64,000 bases of DNA from Melitaea cinxia (lineage: Eukaryota; Arthropoda; Insecta; Lepidoptera; Nymphalidae): assembly GCF_905220565.1 (NCBI RefSeq), contig NC_059419.1, positions 2,294,001-2,358,000 of the forward strand, written 5' to 3'. The first letter of the stretch is position 1. The number at the start of each line of letters is the position of its first letter. Below are positions 1-13,200 of the stretch, piece after piece. The notes under the pieces are model-generated. The model was not told where the DNA came from, made no database searches, and saw only the letters and a list, made by a program, of their open reading frames with translations. Made by a program: the position numbers and the translations under genes.

Positions 1-191
1 ATTAAATATTTCTTGTTTATTTATCGTTAGACAGGCTAATTTCGTTTATTACGACATATTTTTTTATGAAATCTATAAATGACCTATTTATGATGTTTTT
101 GCCGATTAAACCTCTTAAGACACCTGGTGCATGTTACGTGCTTCTAAATATTTTTTTTTTACTTCGATTTATTTAGATTGAAGTTAATATT
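1..191. other. Left-edge stretch, nothing recognised
   Basis: AT-rich sequence before the minisatellite, with no open frame. Confidence 0.55.
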
Positions 192-367
192 GACTGTCAA
201 TTATTTTGAATACCATTTATTTTGTCTGCCGTTTATTTTGTACGCCATTCACTTTGACTGCGGTTCATTTTTTCTGCCGTTTACTTTGAACTCAATTCAC
301 TTTGCCTGCTATTTACTTTGACCGTCGTTTGCTTCGATCTCCGTTTACTTTAAGTGCCGTTTACGTT
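192..367. repeat. 16-bp minisatellite, eleven units
   Basis: Eleven consecutive units of exactly 16 bases, type GTCTGCCGTTTACTTT, varying mostly in the first half. The array lies upstream of the NWD start codon. The same unit continues at 997-1073 after inserted repeats. Confidence 0.92.
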
Positions 368-427
368 GACTATTCGATTGATATTTTTGGAGTTAAGAAC
401 CGATTTTCCCCCCCGGTTTATACAAAA

Positions 428-996
428 TATGAGGATTAAAATCTACTGAACGAATGACGTCATTACACTTCTATCGCACTTTTCCATCGCGCAACGCCAT
501 CTATCGCGTTAAGTCTAAAGGCATTACGACGTTTTCTAATAACGCCATCTTGTCGAATCGTATCATCGATAGATGGCGTCATTTGATTTGTTTATTTACC
601 TTTTGCTATGGTATTAATATTTTTCTTAGACTAGTAAGCCTTTTTAGAACACAAACAGCAAAGACAAAGCCAGCTCTGCGGTCACCAACCCGCCTGCCCA
701 GCGTGGTGACTATGGGCAAAACACATGAGTTCGCGCCATTTTTCGCTCGAGCTTGTGGAGGCCTATGTCCAGTAGTGGACTGCAATAGGCTGAAATGATG
801 AAATAATGAGCAAGCCTTTTTTGTATGTATGATTTTATTTTTGTGTTACCCACACATTAGGAATTCTAAACATTTTTGAATATCATATCAAAAATTGACC
901 GCTCCAGCGGGATAAGCCTTTTTTGTGCCTATTTAGACAGTCGATCTAAAGGAGTAAACTCCAGTCGTGCATCAGAGCTGACACACACTCTTTTTT
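428..996 (+). repeat. Nested dispersed repeats upstream of the NWD gene
   Basis: A repeat also present at 5203-5525 (aaaatctactgaac, aacgccatct, agtaagcc, gagctgacacac) is interrupted twice. The first interruption is a 5'-truncated copy of short family B (about 646-811), the second a fragment of the fold-back family (about 823-912). AAGCCTTTTT stands at 636, 812 and 913, flanking both interruptions, so these look like target duplications. Confidence 0.75.
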
Positions 997-1073
997 TACT
1001 GCAGTTTACTTTGACCTTCGTTTACTTCGAGTGCTGTTTAATAGAATTGTTTACTTTGATTGCCGTTTAATGA
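997..1073. repeat. 16-bp minisatellite, second block
   Basis: Units of the same type as at 192-367 (TACTGCAGTTTACTTT, GACCTTCGTTTACTTC, GAGTGCTGTTTAATAG, a 13-base unit, GATTGCCGTTTAATGA). It ends 92 bp before the NWD ATG. Confidence 0.88.
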
Positions 1074-1165
1074 GATTGCAATAGCCAATCGGTTTGTAAT
1101 TACAAACTTCGCCGGGTCTGCATAAATAATTATGTACATATACATACAGATTTAATCCAGTCAAT

Positions 1166-1268
1166 ATGGACGACCACACCGTCGACCTGATATTCGGCGG
1201 TTCGCTGAAGTCTCTGCCGCCGGTCAGCTCGAAGATCGTAAGGATTTTCACCAGCTCAACATTTACAG
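1166..1268 (+). CDS. NWD gene exon 1
   Basis: Encodes residues 1-34 and the first base of codon 35, ending in the DUF4062 start (VRIFTSSTFT). The donor is ACAG|gtaac, phase 1. An in-frame TAA at 1127-1129 supports the ATG at 1166 as the start. No convincing TATA box was seen, and an untranslated exon farther upstream is possible. Confidence 0.88.
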
Positions 1269-4200
1269 GTAACATTAGTAATAATACCAGATTAATGAAG
1301 TGTAGTAAATACCATATAGTCAATCAGGCTTCAAAAGTGACGCTTGTAAGTTCAAGACAACATTTGTACTCCACCTCTTTATTTATCTTCAAATTAATTA
1401 TTAATTTATTTTGAAATAACCTATATTTTTATAATCAGAATAACTCAAAATCAAAATCAAAAACATCTTTATTCAAATAGACTACGAAACACTTTCGAAT
1501 CGTAATCTTAGAAATTAATATTTTAAAGTGACTATTACTTTTTGAAAGTAAAGCTACCATCGATTAGAAATGTAGATTCTGCAGAGAAAAATCAGCAAGA
1601 AATTCCAGTTACTCTTTTGAAAAAAATATATAAACTATGTTTTAGTATAAAATTAGTAATATATTACATGAAATCATGAATATTCTAGAAGATGGAGAAA
1701 TCCATCAACTAAAAATACATAATTATTTATTACACACTCTCTACTCCTTCTTTTTCGAAATTTCCCTAATTAATCTACTCATATAAAGTCTTCCCTAATT
1801 AATCTCATAACTCACATACTCATATAAAGTCTATTTACGATTTGACAAGTAGGAGTAGATTTAGGGAGTTACATTTTCTTTGAAAAGTGCACCATTGATT
1901 TAATAATTAGATTGTGCTAGTTCAGAACTGAAGACAAAGTGTGGCTAGAGTTCGTTTATACCTTAAATTTCTTTTTAGTCTTAATATGTCAGGTGGACGT
2001 AAAGGTTAATTTATGTTGCTGCAGTCCAATTTATCGACCTATAACCTTTTTTTTTACGTGGGGAAAATCCATCATGGATACCCGCCAGCGCGGGGGCGCC
2101 AGAGGGTTATGTCAGACTCCTACTGACTAAAAACCACCACGTGTTAGCAGTCATACGCCTGGGTGGGGCGAGATGGGGTCGCGCTAGCATTCGCCATCTC
2201 GCCTCAGCGGTAGGCCCAGACAAAGCCTCCGGGCCCCGGCATAATGGTGGGGTGGCCTCGCTTACATAAGGCCACCCTTATCGACCTCTAACCTAACGTA
2301 ACCTTTACATAAATCTTATAAATATTCTATCGAATATTAAGATGACATAATTAAAAATGAAAATATATGAAATAATTTTAACCGTCCTTAACACACCAAG
2401 TTGACGGCGCGTTAGCGCTTCGGTCACAGCACTGGCGTATGGCTGTTGTGCTGGCGGTTACGGATTCGATCCTTGAACATGACAGACATTTCTACTAGCT
2501 ATACAGATGTGTACTGTGTGGTTACGTGCACTGTGTGGCTACGGGTACTGTGTGGCTACGGTACTAAAGAATATAGCCACCCCCTCTCTTCCCGTGGGTG
2601 TCGTAAGAGGCGACTAAGGTATAACTCAGTTCCGCTACCACCTTCGAACTTAAAAAGCCGACCGGTGGCGGGATAACTATCCAACTGCTGGCTTTGAAAT
2701 ACACAGGCCGAAGACGGGCAGCAGCGTCTTCGGTGCGACAAAGCCAGCCCTGCGGTCACCAACCCGCCTGCCCAGCGTAGTGAATATGGGCAAAACACAG
2801 TTCACGTTATTTTTGGCGTAAACTTGTGGAGGCCTATGTCCAGCTGTGGACTGTATAGGCTGTAATGATGATGATGATGATACAGATGTTTGTCGTTGTT
2901 TGGGCGTTTGTGCCTGTGTATTGTGTGTTTCCGGACCTCTGAGACAGGAATAAATCCTAGTGGGGGCCGTTGAGTCTGAAGTATTTCAGATGTATCGTAT
3001 TAATAACGTTGAGTCGTTACTTGCATATAGGACCCGAGCTTAAGTATATTTAATAGTGTGAGATATATATTTAATAGTGTGTGATAGAGTGAAATAACAT
3101 GGTGTAGTTAGTAAAATATTATTGAAATTTTGCACAGCAGGAAATATCTTCTATCTCCTCAACTTAAAGAAGATCACAGCTAAACAACACTACCCTCAAG
3201 TAATGCTGTGTTTCTGTGGTGAGTGTGCTAGCCATAGCACCCGAGGAAGGTCAGAGATAGGGTCGGGAACGCACTAGCAATGCTTTTAGTGTTACTGGCA
3301 TCCATAAGCTACGGTATCTGCTATCAAGCTTACTATCAAGTAGAACGTTCCTTTGTTTGTCAACCTGGATGTATTAAAAAAATAATTGTTACACTTGTGA
3401 AGCAGTTTGCCTTAAACACAAATTGTTACAAATTGCTACCACCAACACCCTTAAGCTCTTGAAATATATTTCGTTTGAGTGAAACCAGAGGGAACGTAAA
3501 GTTGTTGAAAAGTATTATTTATATTCGTTAAAAAACGATCTAATTAATTTGTTGAATAAATCTTTGTTGGTCGGCGAGTAGTTCTCTATAATATTCTTGG
3601 CAACAGTTTTCATATTTTAATGAGTTTGGATGTCAGCCATCTTTGCTCAGGTGAAAATGTTTTTGAAGACGAATTTTTTAACTATAAAATATTTCGATTC
3701 ATTTAAATTCCTTTTTACAAGTAATTTTACATAAGCTCTTTATATGGAGATATTAGCTAATTAAATTTTCAAGATGTATTACGATTTGCAATTATCGTGC
3801 ACTAACTGTTTGATTTTCATTGAATTTATCTATCTATTACAAATGGTTAGTATTTGTATGGCTAGCTAATTATCAAATCCTTTTGTCTTTTACCAATCAC
3901 ATTTTTTCTATCTATCTATCTCTATCTAATCACGTGTTTGGGAGATTATTTGATATTTAAAAAAAAATAACTGCGATTAAGCTGATGATAGTGTCTTAAA
4001 AAATAAATAATTGTGTCATGACAAGGCAGTGATTTTATTATTTTTATTTTAGTAGATGAAAGTGGAAAGTAAAAGAGTTTTCATTTACACAAAATACATA
4101 TTTTGAATAATATTAGAATATAGATATTTTGTATGTAAGATATAATTATAGCTATGCCTAAATGGTCTCTTATTTTTATACATTACTTAAATTATTAAGT

Positions 4201-7200
4201 CATTTGTATTTAAAAGGTTTTGAACATAGAAATAAATTCATCTACTTTATTATTAGTATAGATGATTGGGTACACGCAAACAAAATAACAAACGGCAACA
4301 CATTGTTGTTGCGGTGATCCGCATTACAGCTGCATTTGACGCATGATATTGCACTATTTCGCGATATTGTGAACAACCTACATACTATTTACTATCCATA
4401 AAATTATTATAACTGGATTAATGAAATATTCTCATTTAAAAAACATATCACTGTACACCTACATTAGAACACAAGTTACAAATGTATATTTTAAGCCGAC
4501 GATGCATTGGCGCAAGGGTGACAGCACTGGTTTGTGGCTGTTGGGCTGGCAGTTGCGGGTTCGATCCCCGCACGTGACAAGCATTTGCATTGGCCATACA
4601 GATGTATGCCGTGGTCTGGATGTTTGTGCCTCGGAGAGCACGTTAAGCCATCAGTCCCGGTTGTTATCATGTACACCTGATAGCGATTGCTACTCATAGT
4701 AGGGAATATATCCGCCAGCCAGCATTGGAACAGCATGGTGGATTAAGCTCTGATCCTTCTCCTATATGGGGAAAGAGGCCTATGCAGTGGCATACAACAG
4801 ACTGAAGCATGTTTTAAACCGACTTGAAAAAGGGGGGAAGTTCTCAATTCTATTCTATTTTGTATGTGTTGAAACTCGTAACTTTTTTTTATGACAAATA
4901 GGCAGGCATTTGACCACAATCTCACCTGATGTTAAGTGACGATGCGGTCGAAGGTGGAGCATGCCTGCCTAATAACAGCCTATTCACTCTGGCCTTGAAG
5001 GCACCCAGATTGTATCGTTCGGAGAACTTTTTATTGGATGTCCTGATTTTATGTTTCTTGATTCTATGTTGTTTTAATTTTATGTTGCCGGTGCTTGTCG
5101 TGTGGTCCTATTCAAATTTGAGCCAGATCCTACAAGTAGTTTTTGAATGATCCGTAATAACGTGTATTGTTTTCGTGAGGCCATCAATATGAAAAAAATA
5201 TCAGAAGTAAAATCTACTGAACAAATGACCTCGTTACGTTGCTCGTAACGCCATCTAACGCTAATAGACGTCGACGTTTTCTAATAACGCCATCTATCGA
5301 AACCCTATTGGTATTTGATTCGTTTATTTACCATTTAACATGGAAAGCCCGGGTAGGCAGGCATAACCGTACCCGGAGAGGCCCTCGGGCCTGCCAGGAC
5401 GATCCACACACACATTTGACATGGTATAAATCTTTTTATTAGACTAGTAAGCCTTTGTGCCAGCGATCTGAAGGAGCAAACTCCAGTGGTGCGTCGGAGC
5501 TGAATGACACACTTTTTTAAGGTTTATTATCAGAACAAATTTTATATAAAGAGTGATAAAATGCTAGTATTTTTTAGTACATATATGTATACATTTGTAT
5601 TACAGATAGTTTCGAAGTAATATTTAATAAAACCAAAGAAAATATTAATTTCCGTGTATTACTTAGTGAATAATAGAAATCGCGTGACAAGTGACCGTAG
5701 ATTACCAACGAGCCACATTTAGTACCAACATAATATATACCTTGTTAACGTAGAACCATCCTCATTTTTATTTATTCACCTTTTAAGTTATATATCGTTA
5801 GAAGTTGGTAGAAAAAGCTCCTTCGATATTATATTGTTTATAAAAGTAGGCCATACCAGCGTACGACGTAGTACGTCAAACAAGCGTACGGCCTGTCTGA
5901 TAGTAAGCGGTTACCGTGGCTTATGCATAGTTAGTTAGTAGCATAGCTAATGCTTATGTTATTATCAATATACTAGCTAACCTCACAAATATTGTTTTGT
6001 CACATATGTTATTAACGTCCCTAAATCCCCTCCCCTATAACTTAGGGGTATGAAAAATAGATATTGGCCGATTGTCAGACCTACCCGATATGCACACAAA
6101 ATTTCATAAAAATCGGTTCAGCTGTTTTGAAAGAGTCTTGTAACTAATATTGTGACACGAGAATTTAACATATAATATAGAGAGAAATAAATAAAATTGG
6201 AGTGTCTGCTTGTAATATTAAAACAACCGCTTTTAACTAAATGCATATTATGGATGGTATACACGGTACATACACTAAAATAATATTTTTTACAATTCTT
6301 GTCTGTCTGTCTGTCTGTTTGTTCCGGCTAATCTCTGAAACGGCTGGACCGATTTTGACGGGACTTTCAGTGGCAGATAACAATTATATATTTTTTGTTA
6401 AATTCCACGCGGACGTAGTCGCGGGTACAGCTAGTATTATATAAATGATAAACATGAATTTTATGGAAAAAGTTACAAATTTTGTATTAAAACACAGTTT
6501 CTTTCTTTAAAAGAGTAGATGCGGAGTTACTTTCCTACCCCTAATCCCCCCAGGAGCTCTGGACCTTACTCACCGCAGGATCGCAGCATTGCTTAAAAGC
6601 AGCAGTGTTATTTAGCTGTGATCTCCTGTAAATATATATTATATAATTAGTTGAATACTTCATGTACTCCTTATGTCTACATAATACGTCAAAAAACTTT
6701 ATGAAAGAGACAAAAAAAAATGTTCATAAAGTTTTTAGACTCACATAAAAAAGTTTCCTTTTACTATGTAAAAGTGTTTGACTATATTTATGCAAGAGAG
6801 TATTAATGAATAAAATAAAATAAATAAAAAAGTAAATGGGCAGTCGGCTGACGTTAAGATATTATTACTGCCCATTAGCTATCTATTACGTTTTATGTGT
6901 AGTGGGTACTCAGTTTAGGCAGTTAAGGAAATTATTCCTCTTAGGGACTACTCCCTTCATTTATTAAAGAGGTCAACGGCAATCTACATACAAAAAAAAT
7001 GTGTATATACTATTTTTTTCTGTTTTTTTTTAATGTGATATAACATTTTCAGCTATAATTAAATGACTTTTGACACTTTAAAGATTAATTTTATTGACAC
7101 ACTAGCTGACCCGGCGAACTTCGTATCGCCTGACAGTGACTTTTAAGTATTATCACAAATCTTTTGTATGGGAGTATAGAAAAGTGTTGTTTGTAGACTT

Positions 7201-10200
7201 TTTCAGAAAATTTTAAAATTTTTTTTTTTTTAGAATTTTTCTCTCCGTAAGAACCATCCTCGTACTTCAAGGAATATTTTAAAAAAAGAATTAGCGAAAT
7301 CGGTCCAACCGTTCTCGAGTTTTGCGCTTAGCAACACATTTTGCGATTCATTTTTATATATAAGAGATGACGACTTCGATTCTCGCATATGACAAATATT
7401 TGTTTAGGCCCATACAGGTGTTTGTGGTGATCTGGGCTTTGCTTGTGCGTTCTATATTTCCGGACCCCCGTCACTGACGAAAATCGTACTAGGTGCCATT
7501 GAGTGTATGGCATTTGTTTATACATATCATTTGCATATCATTGGTATACATATAAATAATATATTATAATTTTTTTTTCTAGATACAACGATGGAGAGGA
7601 ACACACTAATGGCCAAATGCTATCCCAGAATAAAAGATTACTGTCGTGAAAAACATGGTTTGGAGTTTCAGGTACGTCAAAATATTTTGTTTCTAATCGA
7701 TTGATTTAGCTTGTAGCATTCCACTGGTGGACAATCCGCGAATTCGCATTGGAGCAGCGTGGTGGATTAAGCTCTGATCCTTTTCCTACATGGGGAAAGA
7801 GGCCTATGCCCAGTAGTGGGATATTAAAGGCTGAAGCGTATTCCGCTGGTGGAGATAGCCATCCACCTTCACGTAGGATCTATCTCCGCTTCATCCACCA
7901 ATTTGTTCGAATGCCGGTTGGTGGAATATTCCCTACTATAAGTATAACTAAGGGAGGTAAAGGAAATTTCCTGCTCAAAATATGGAGCAACGCGACTGGG
8001 CTAGTATCTCGACATTACAGCTAAATAAAACTGTTTTCAAGCAGTGCTGTGTTCCTATTGGCGACTAAGGTGACCACACTATACGGTAACGCTCTTCCGA
8101 TGTTTCTAGTGTGGTAGACGTCTATGCTACGGCTGACAGTAAGCCGTAGAATAATGACAGTGAGGTTAATGTGTCATAAATTTTTACTGAGAGAATCAGT
8201 TTTGATTATTATTAAGGTGGTGCTTGTCGTGTGATCTAATTTAAGTAAAGCGAGGTCTGATGACTAGTTTTGTATTATCCCTAATAATTATAATGAAACA
8301 ACTTGTTTTTAGTATTCTGGATCTTACCGCAGTTTATTAAGATTTTTTAACACCCGACGTTTCGGATATATTATAGCAAACATGGTCAGGGAGGACTCCG
8401 TGACATGGTTACAAAAAAGTGATATCATTATAATGAGTTAAATTCGCGTAAACATTAGAAAAAAATATCCTTAATAATTTTTAATCTGGTATACTTGTAA
8501 ATACAAATCGAACCAACACAATTTTAAACGCGACTTACGCAACACACTAAGAATTATTTGTTTTATATAAAAAGTTCTCGTTTTCCTTGAATTCGGGCGA
8601 TTATTATCTTATCCGATACTATAAAAATTTATGTCTTCCGTTTCCCAGTTTCTAAATCCTTGTTTTCATTAAGGAGAAAGTCATTTTAATAATATTTTTT
8701 TCTGAAATCTCTATTCAATTTAATTAAAACAATTGTGTTTGCTCGTAAACGAAAAAATAAATTGGACTTCAATTACATCAACAAATAATACAATGTAGGT
8801 AGACGAAAAAATAGTCAAGTAAAAACGCGTTAATAAAGATTGCTCAAAAAGTAATTGATCAAATTTAAATGGTAATGTCATGACAAGTAGGTATCAAGGA
8901 AGTTTTAATTTAAAACAAGAATCGATTATCGAAAGTGCTACACCCAGTGTAAAGTTATGCGGTATAATGCAACGTGGGTCGACGAAAAAATAGTCAAGTA
9001 ATTACGCATTGTTGTCAGATCTCGATTAAATTTAAATGGGACTATATGAAAAGTACCACCTGTCGATAAAAAAAAATCATCGAAGCCAATCCACCCAGTA
9101 AAAAGTTCTAAGGTAACATACATAAATAAGGATATAGTCGAATTGAGAAATACCCCCTTTTTTTGAAGTTGGTGAAAAAGACGTTGAATTTTTGTCCCTT
9201 GTACGAACTGACTCTTGCTTGTCGACTCTTGCTTGTGCAAGAATTTTTTTGTCTTTTTTTATCGCTTATGATCACTATATAAGTTTTCGTGCAGTGATTG
9301 AAAATCGAAAGCCATTTATTTCATTTATTTAGTATATTTCAATGGCATTAACAAAGATTTTTTTTGTATATTTTGGTAAATATACACAATAATATAAAAT
9401 AACAAATTACCTGAAAATAAAACACATATTTCAGTTCAAAACTTTATAATAGCGACTTATTGAAAAAGAGTATTTCCATCTTAAACCACACGTATATGCG
9501 GATATTTAACCCTCAAACTGAACTTACCCTTAAATTTCCTTTGATTTGTCTCTCATAATAATCTTCGTATAAATCCGTAGATTTTTCCGAGTAGAAGCGA
9601 AGGGATTTTAAAGCTGTGGATACGAAACGAACAAAGGACGTTTTTCGGAAACCCATAATGCCATTAATCCCTTAAATGTTTCCCATAGAATTGATCAAAC
9701 AGAAACGGATTCTTGAAAATGATTCATCAATCATGCAAGTTGATTTATTTATTGACGATTCTAAGGAAGTAAATCTTTTTTAGAATCGCTGTGATTTGAA
9801 ACTCGATGAAACAAAACTGCGTCACGATAAACAAACAAACACAAATGTAGAGGAGAGAATGAGATAGAAAACATTACACAGTATTTTATATTCATGGTGA
9901 AAACTCTCTTGCAGGCTGCTTTTCAGAAGTTTCACTTCTCCCGTGTGCACACACACACTTTTTTCGTTTTAAATTAGACCGGAAAAGCTCGAAAACAACA
10001 TAAATAGATATTTTCCCTACCTTAGGAGCGGGCGACCATCTGTATATGTTTTTCGTCATTATTCGTATTAGTTCAAAAGTAGATACTACAGGTAAAGACT
10101 TATTACATACAATTTACTTATATTTATAATTATGTTGACGATTTAACGTTGATACATATATTATCAAGAAATACAAGAGTTAAAGTTTTGTTGTAAATAA

Positions 10201-13200
10201 ATATTTCTACCAGAAGTTCTAAATTTTTTTTCTACATCGTCTGTACAAAGTATTCATCTTAAGAGAGGATAAATATCATCATTTTGTTCCCTGTAAGATT
10301 AATTATCATAATTAGAAATTCGCTCAGAATGGCAACAAACGTACACGTAAAGTTTTTTGTTGGGTGGGTAGGTACTACTACGAGCTCGTTACTTTCATTA
10401 TGAATTTGGTACAAAATATAAAGTAATGAAAAGTACTTGGCATAGCAAATTATATTTTATAACATCTACTCGTAATATTAGAACAATAAAATAAAATAAA
10501 ATTTCTTTACCAAAAAAGTAAGCAAAAAATATCAAAATAATCCAAATGCGTTATATCGTGTGTAGTTCGAACTTGACATTTCCATTCAATTCGAAAATTA
10601 ATAATTCAACAGAAATCCACCGTAAAATTCAAAGCCAAACAAAAGGTGCTTTATTAAAAAAATCTAAAATTAATAAAAATGAAACTCACAAAAAGGTTAC
10701 CTTTAACGATGATGAAAGATTATTTATACAACATATGAGTAGAGTTAACAAATTTCATAGCGCAGTTGAAATAGTACGTCGAACAGCACGTGGGCATGCT
10801 TCCGTCGACAGAAATAAACCTGCTGCTGGAATTGTTGGTTTTCGTAAGGGTTATTTAGTACTTTTAGCTATATTGACGCGAGTTATAAGCGATATAATGT
10901 AATTTTATAAATAAATGTAATAGTTCGTAATAGTTATATGTACCGCAGCAAGATATATTGTTACGTGTTAGGGTTCGAAGGATTTGGAGAGAAAGACCTG
11001 CTGACTCTTTTCAAGACTTTATTCACTAGCACTAGGTCCAACACAAAGCACTAGGTTCAAACACTAAGCACTAAGTTCAAACACTAAGCACTCACAATGT
11101 CCTCAGTCGTAGCCAATGTCGTAGGTTTCACTGGTACCACTCTTGATCACTAGTTTTCACTCTTGAAGTCGCCTCGAAGATCGCTCAAACTGAACTGAAC
11201 TCGCTCGCCTACCTGCGGCTATTTATATCGGCCGACGCGAGGCCCAGACCATTCTGGAAAGTTCGCGCATGTACCCGGTTTTCGAGACTATACTTCTATA
11301 TAGTTCCACAGTAGTACCTCTAACGCCATCTAGTATTGAGTAGAGAGTTTCATGCGGTCTCTGTATTTGCGTGGTTTCAATGGTTGCCGCTAGATGGCGC
11401 TAGTTTCTTTGTGTGTCCTTAACACTACTCCCCTCTTAGAGATGCTCGTCCCGAGCATCGTTGTTACTGCTATGGTAACGCGCCAGACGGTCTATGTGTA
11501 CCACTTTGAATGTCCCTCTTGGTTGCTTTTGAATCCTGTAAGTCACATCATTCAGTCGGGTAACCACTTTGTATGGACCGTCCCACTTGGTCTGCAGCTT
11601 TGGCGATTTCCCTTTCCGGCGGGTTGGGTTATGCAGCCACACCAGTGACCCTTCCTTGAAGCCGCTCGTGTTCGATTTCCGGTCGTATCTGGTTTTCATG
11701 TTCTCGCTTGAATGTAACCCATTTTCCCGAACCAAGGCGTGTATATAGCGCATTTTTTCACTTAAATCGCTGACATAGTCTTGTACGGTATTTGGTCCCT
11801 CCGGTGCCCCTCCAGTCAATAGGTCTACTGGTATTCGTAATTCTCTACCGTAATTGACATACGCCGGGGTAGCTTTTATGCTCTCATGCTCGGCGGTTCG
11901 GTACGACAGAAGGAAGAGTGGTATATACTTGTCCCAATCTTTTTGTTTGTCGTCTACCAATTTCGCCAAATGCCTCTCAAGGGTCTGGTTAAATCTCTCA
12001 ACCATTCCTCAGACTGTGGATGGTACGCGGTGGTCCTCGTCTTATGCATGCCCAAAATTCTGCACACTTCCTGGAATACTTGCGATTCGAAGTTCCTGCC
12101 CTGATCGGAATGGATTTCTAGAGGCACGCCAAAGCGACATATCACTTCTTCGACTAACTTAGAAGCAACTGTTGTAGCTTCTTGGTTTGGTATGGCGAAC
12201 ACTTCGGGCCATTTGGTGAAGTAGTCCATGACGACCATAAAATACTTGTTTCCCGATTCCGTTACAGGAAATGGCCCCGCTACGTCAACTGCAATTCGTT
12301 CCCATGGTGCAGCGACGTTATACAATCGCAGATTCCCACGGCTCCTGGTCTGTGGTCCTTTTACAGCAGCGCAAGTAGTACATTTGCGGCACCAATCCTG
12401 TACATCATCTCGACAATGCAACCAGTAGAATCGTTCTCGCACTTTTGTTAACGTCCTCTTGACACCTAGATGACCTCCTGATACGCCATCATGTATTTCA
12501 CGGAGAACATCTGGTACTCTCGTTCTTGGGACAATTATCTGAAGGTGGAACTCTCTGCCGTTAGTCTTCTCCCATTTCCGGTAGAGTATTCCGTTTTGAA
12601 GTATCAGACTGTCCCATTGAGCCCAGTACGCCTTAGTGACAGCGCCAGTGGGTGCAACCTCACTCCAGATTGGTTTTACGTCACCCCGTTTCTTCCATGT
12701 GATGATGTGCCGAAGGTCGTCATCTCTTTCTTGAGCTTCCCTCATAGCATCATTCTTCCAGATACCCAAAGGACTTGTTCTTGTTAGCTTTAATGTTACT
12801 TCATTAGATTCTTGCTTAACACAATGTTTGCAGTCTTCCGAACACGGCATTCGTGAAAGTGCGTCGGCATTCCCATGCATCTTCCCGCTGCGGTGTTCCG
12901 CCTTGATCGCCGTTATCAACATATCAAATGTTTCGCTTTCGACAACATGTAACGGAATCATGTTAGAAATAAAAAAGTATACATTTGTCCACTTTGGTTT
13001 GAGGTACACCACTACCGGTAGATGCAATACCGAAAGATTCTCCAATGCTCCTCTGACGTATTTTTTTACCTGGATTACTGGTACTTGCAGCGCTATCATC
13101 GTCATTTTAATTTTCAGCTTCAACGATTTTCCTCTTAGGCTTGCCCCGATTAGATCCCGCCCTGATAATCTCTTCAAACCGTATGTATTGGGACTCGTGA

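Noticed and set aside
2280..2310. Telomere-like CCTAA text
   Set aside because: Only isolated 'taacctaacg' pieces and no array; it is part of a dispersed repeat.
4500..4580. tRNA gene at the SINE head
   Set aside because: The A and B boxes are those of a SINE family repeated across the window. The D and anticodon stems do not pair.
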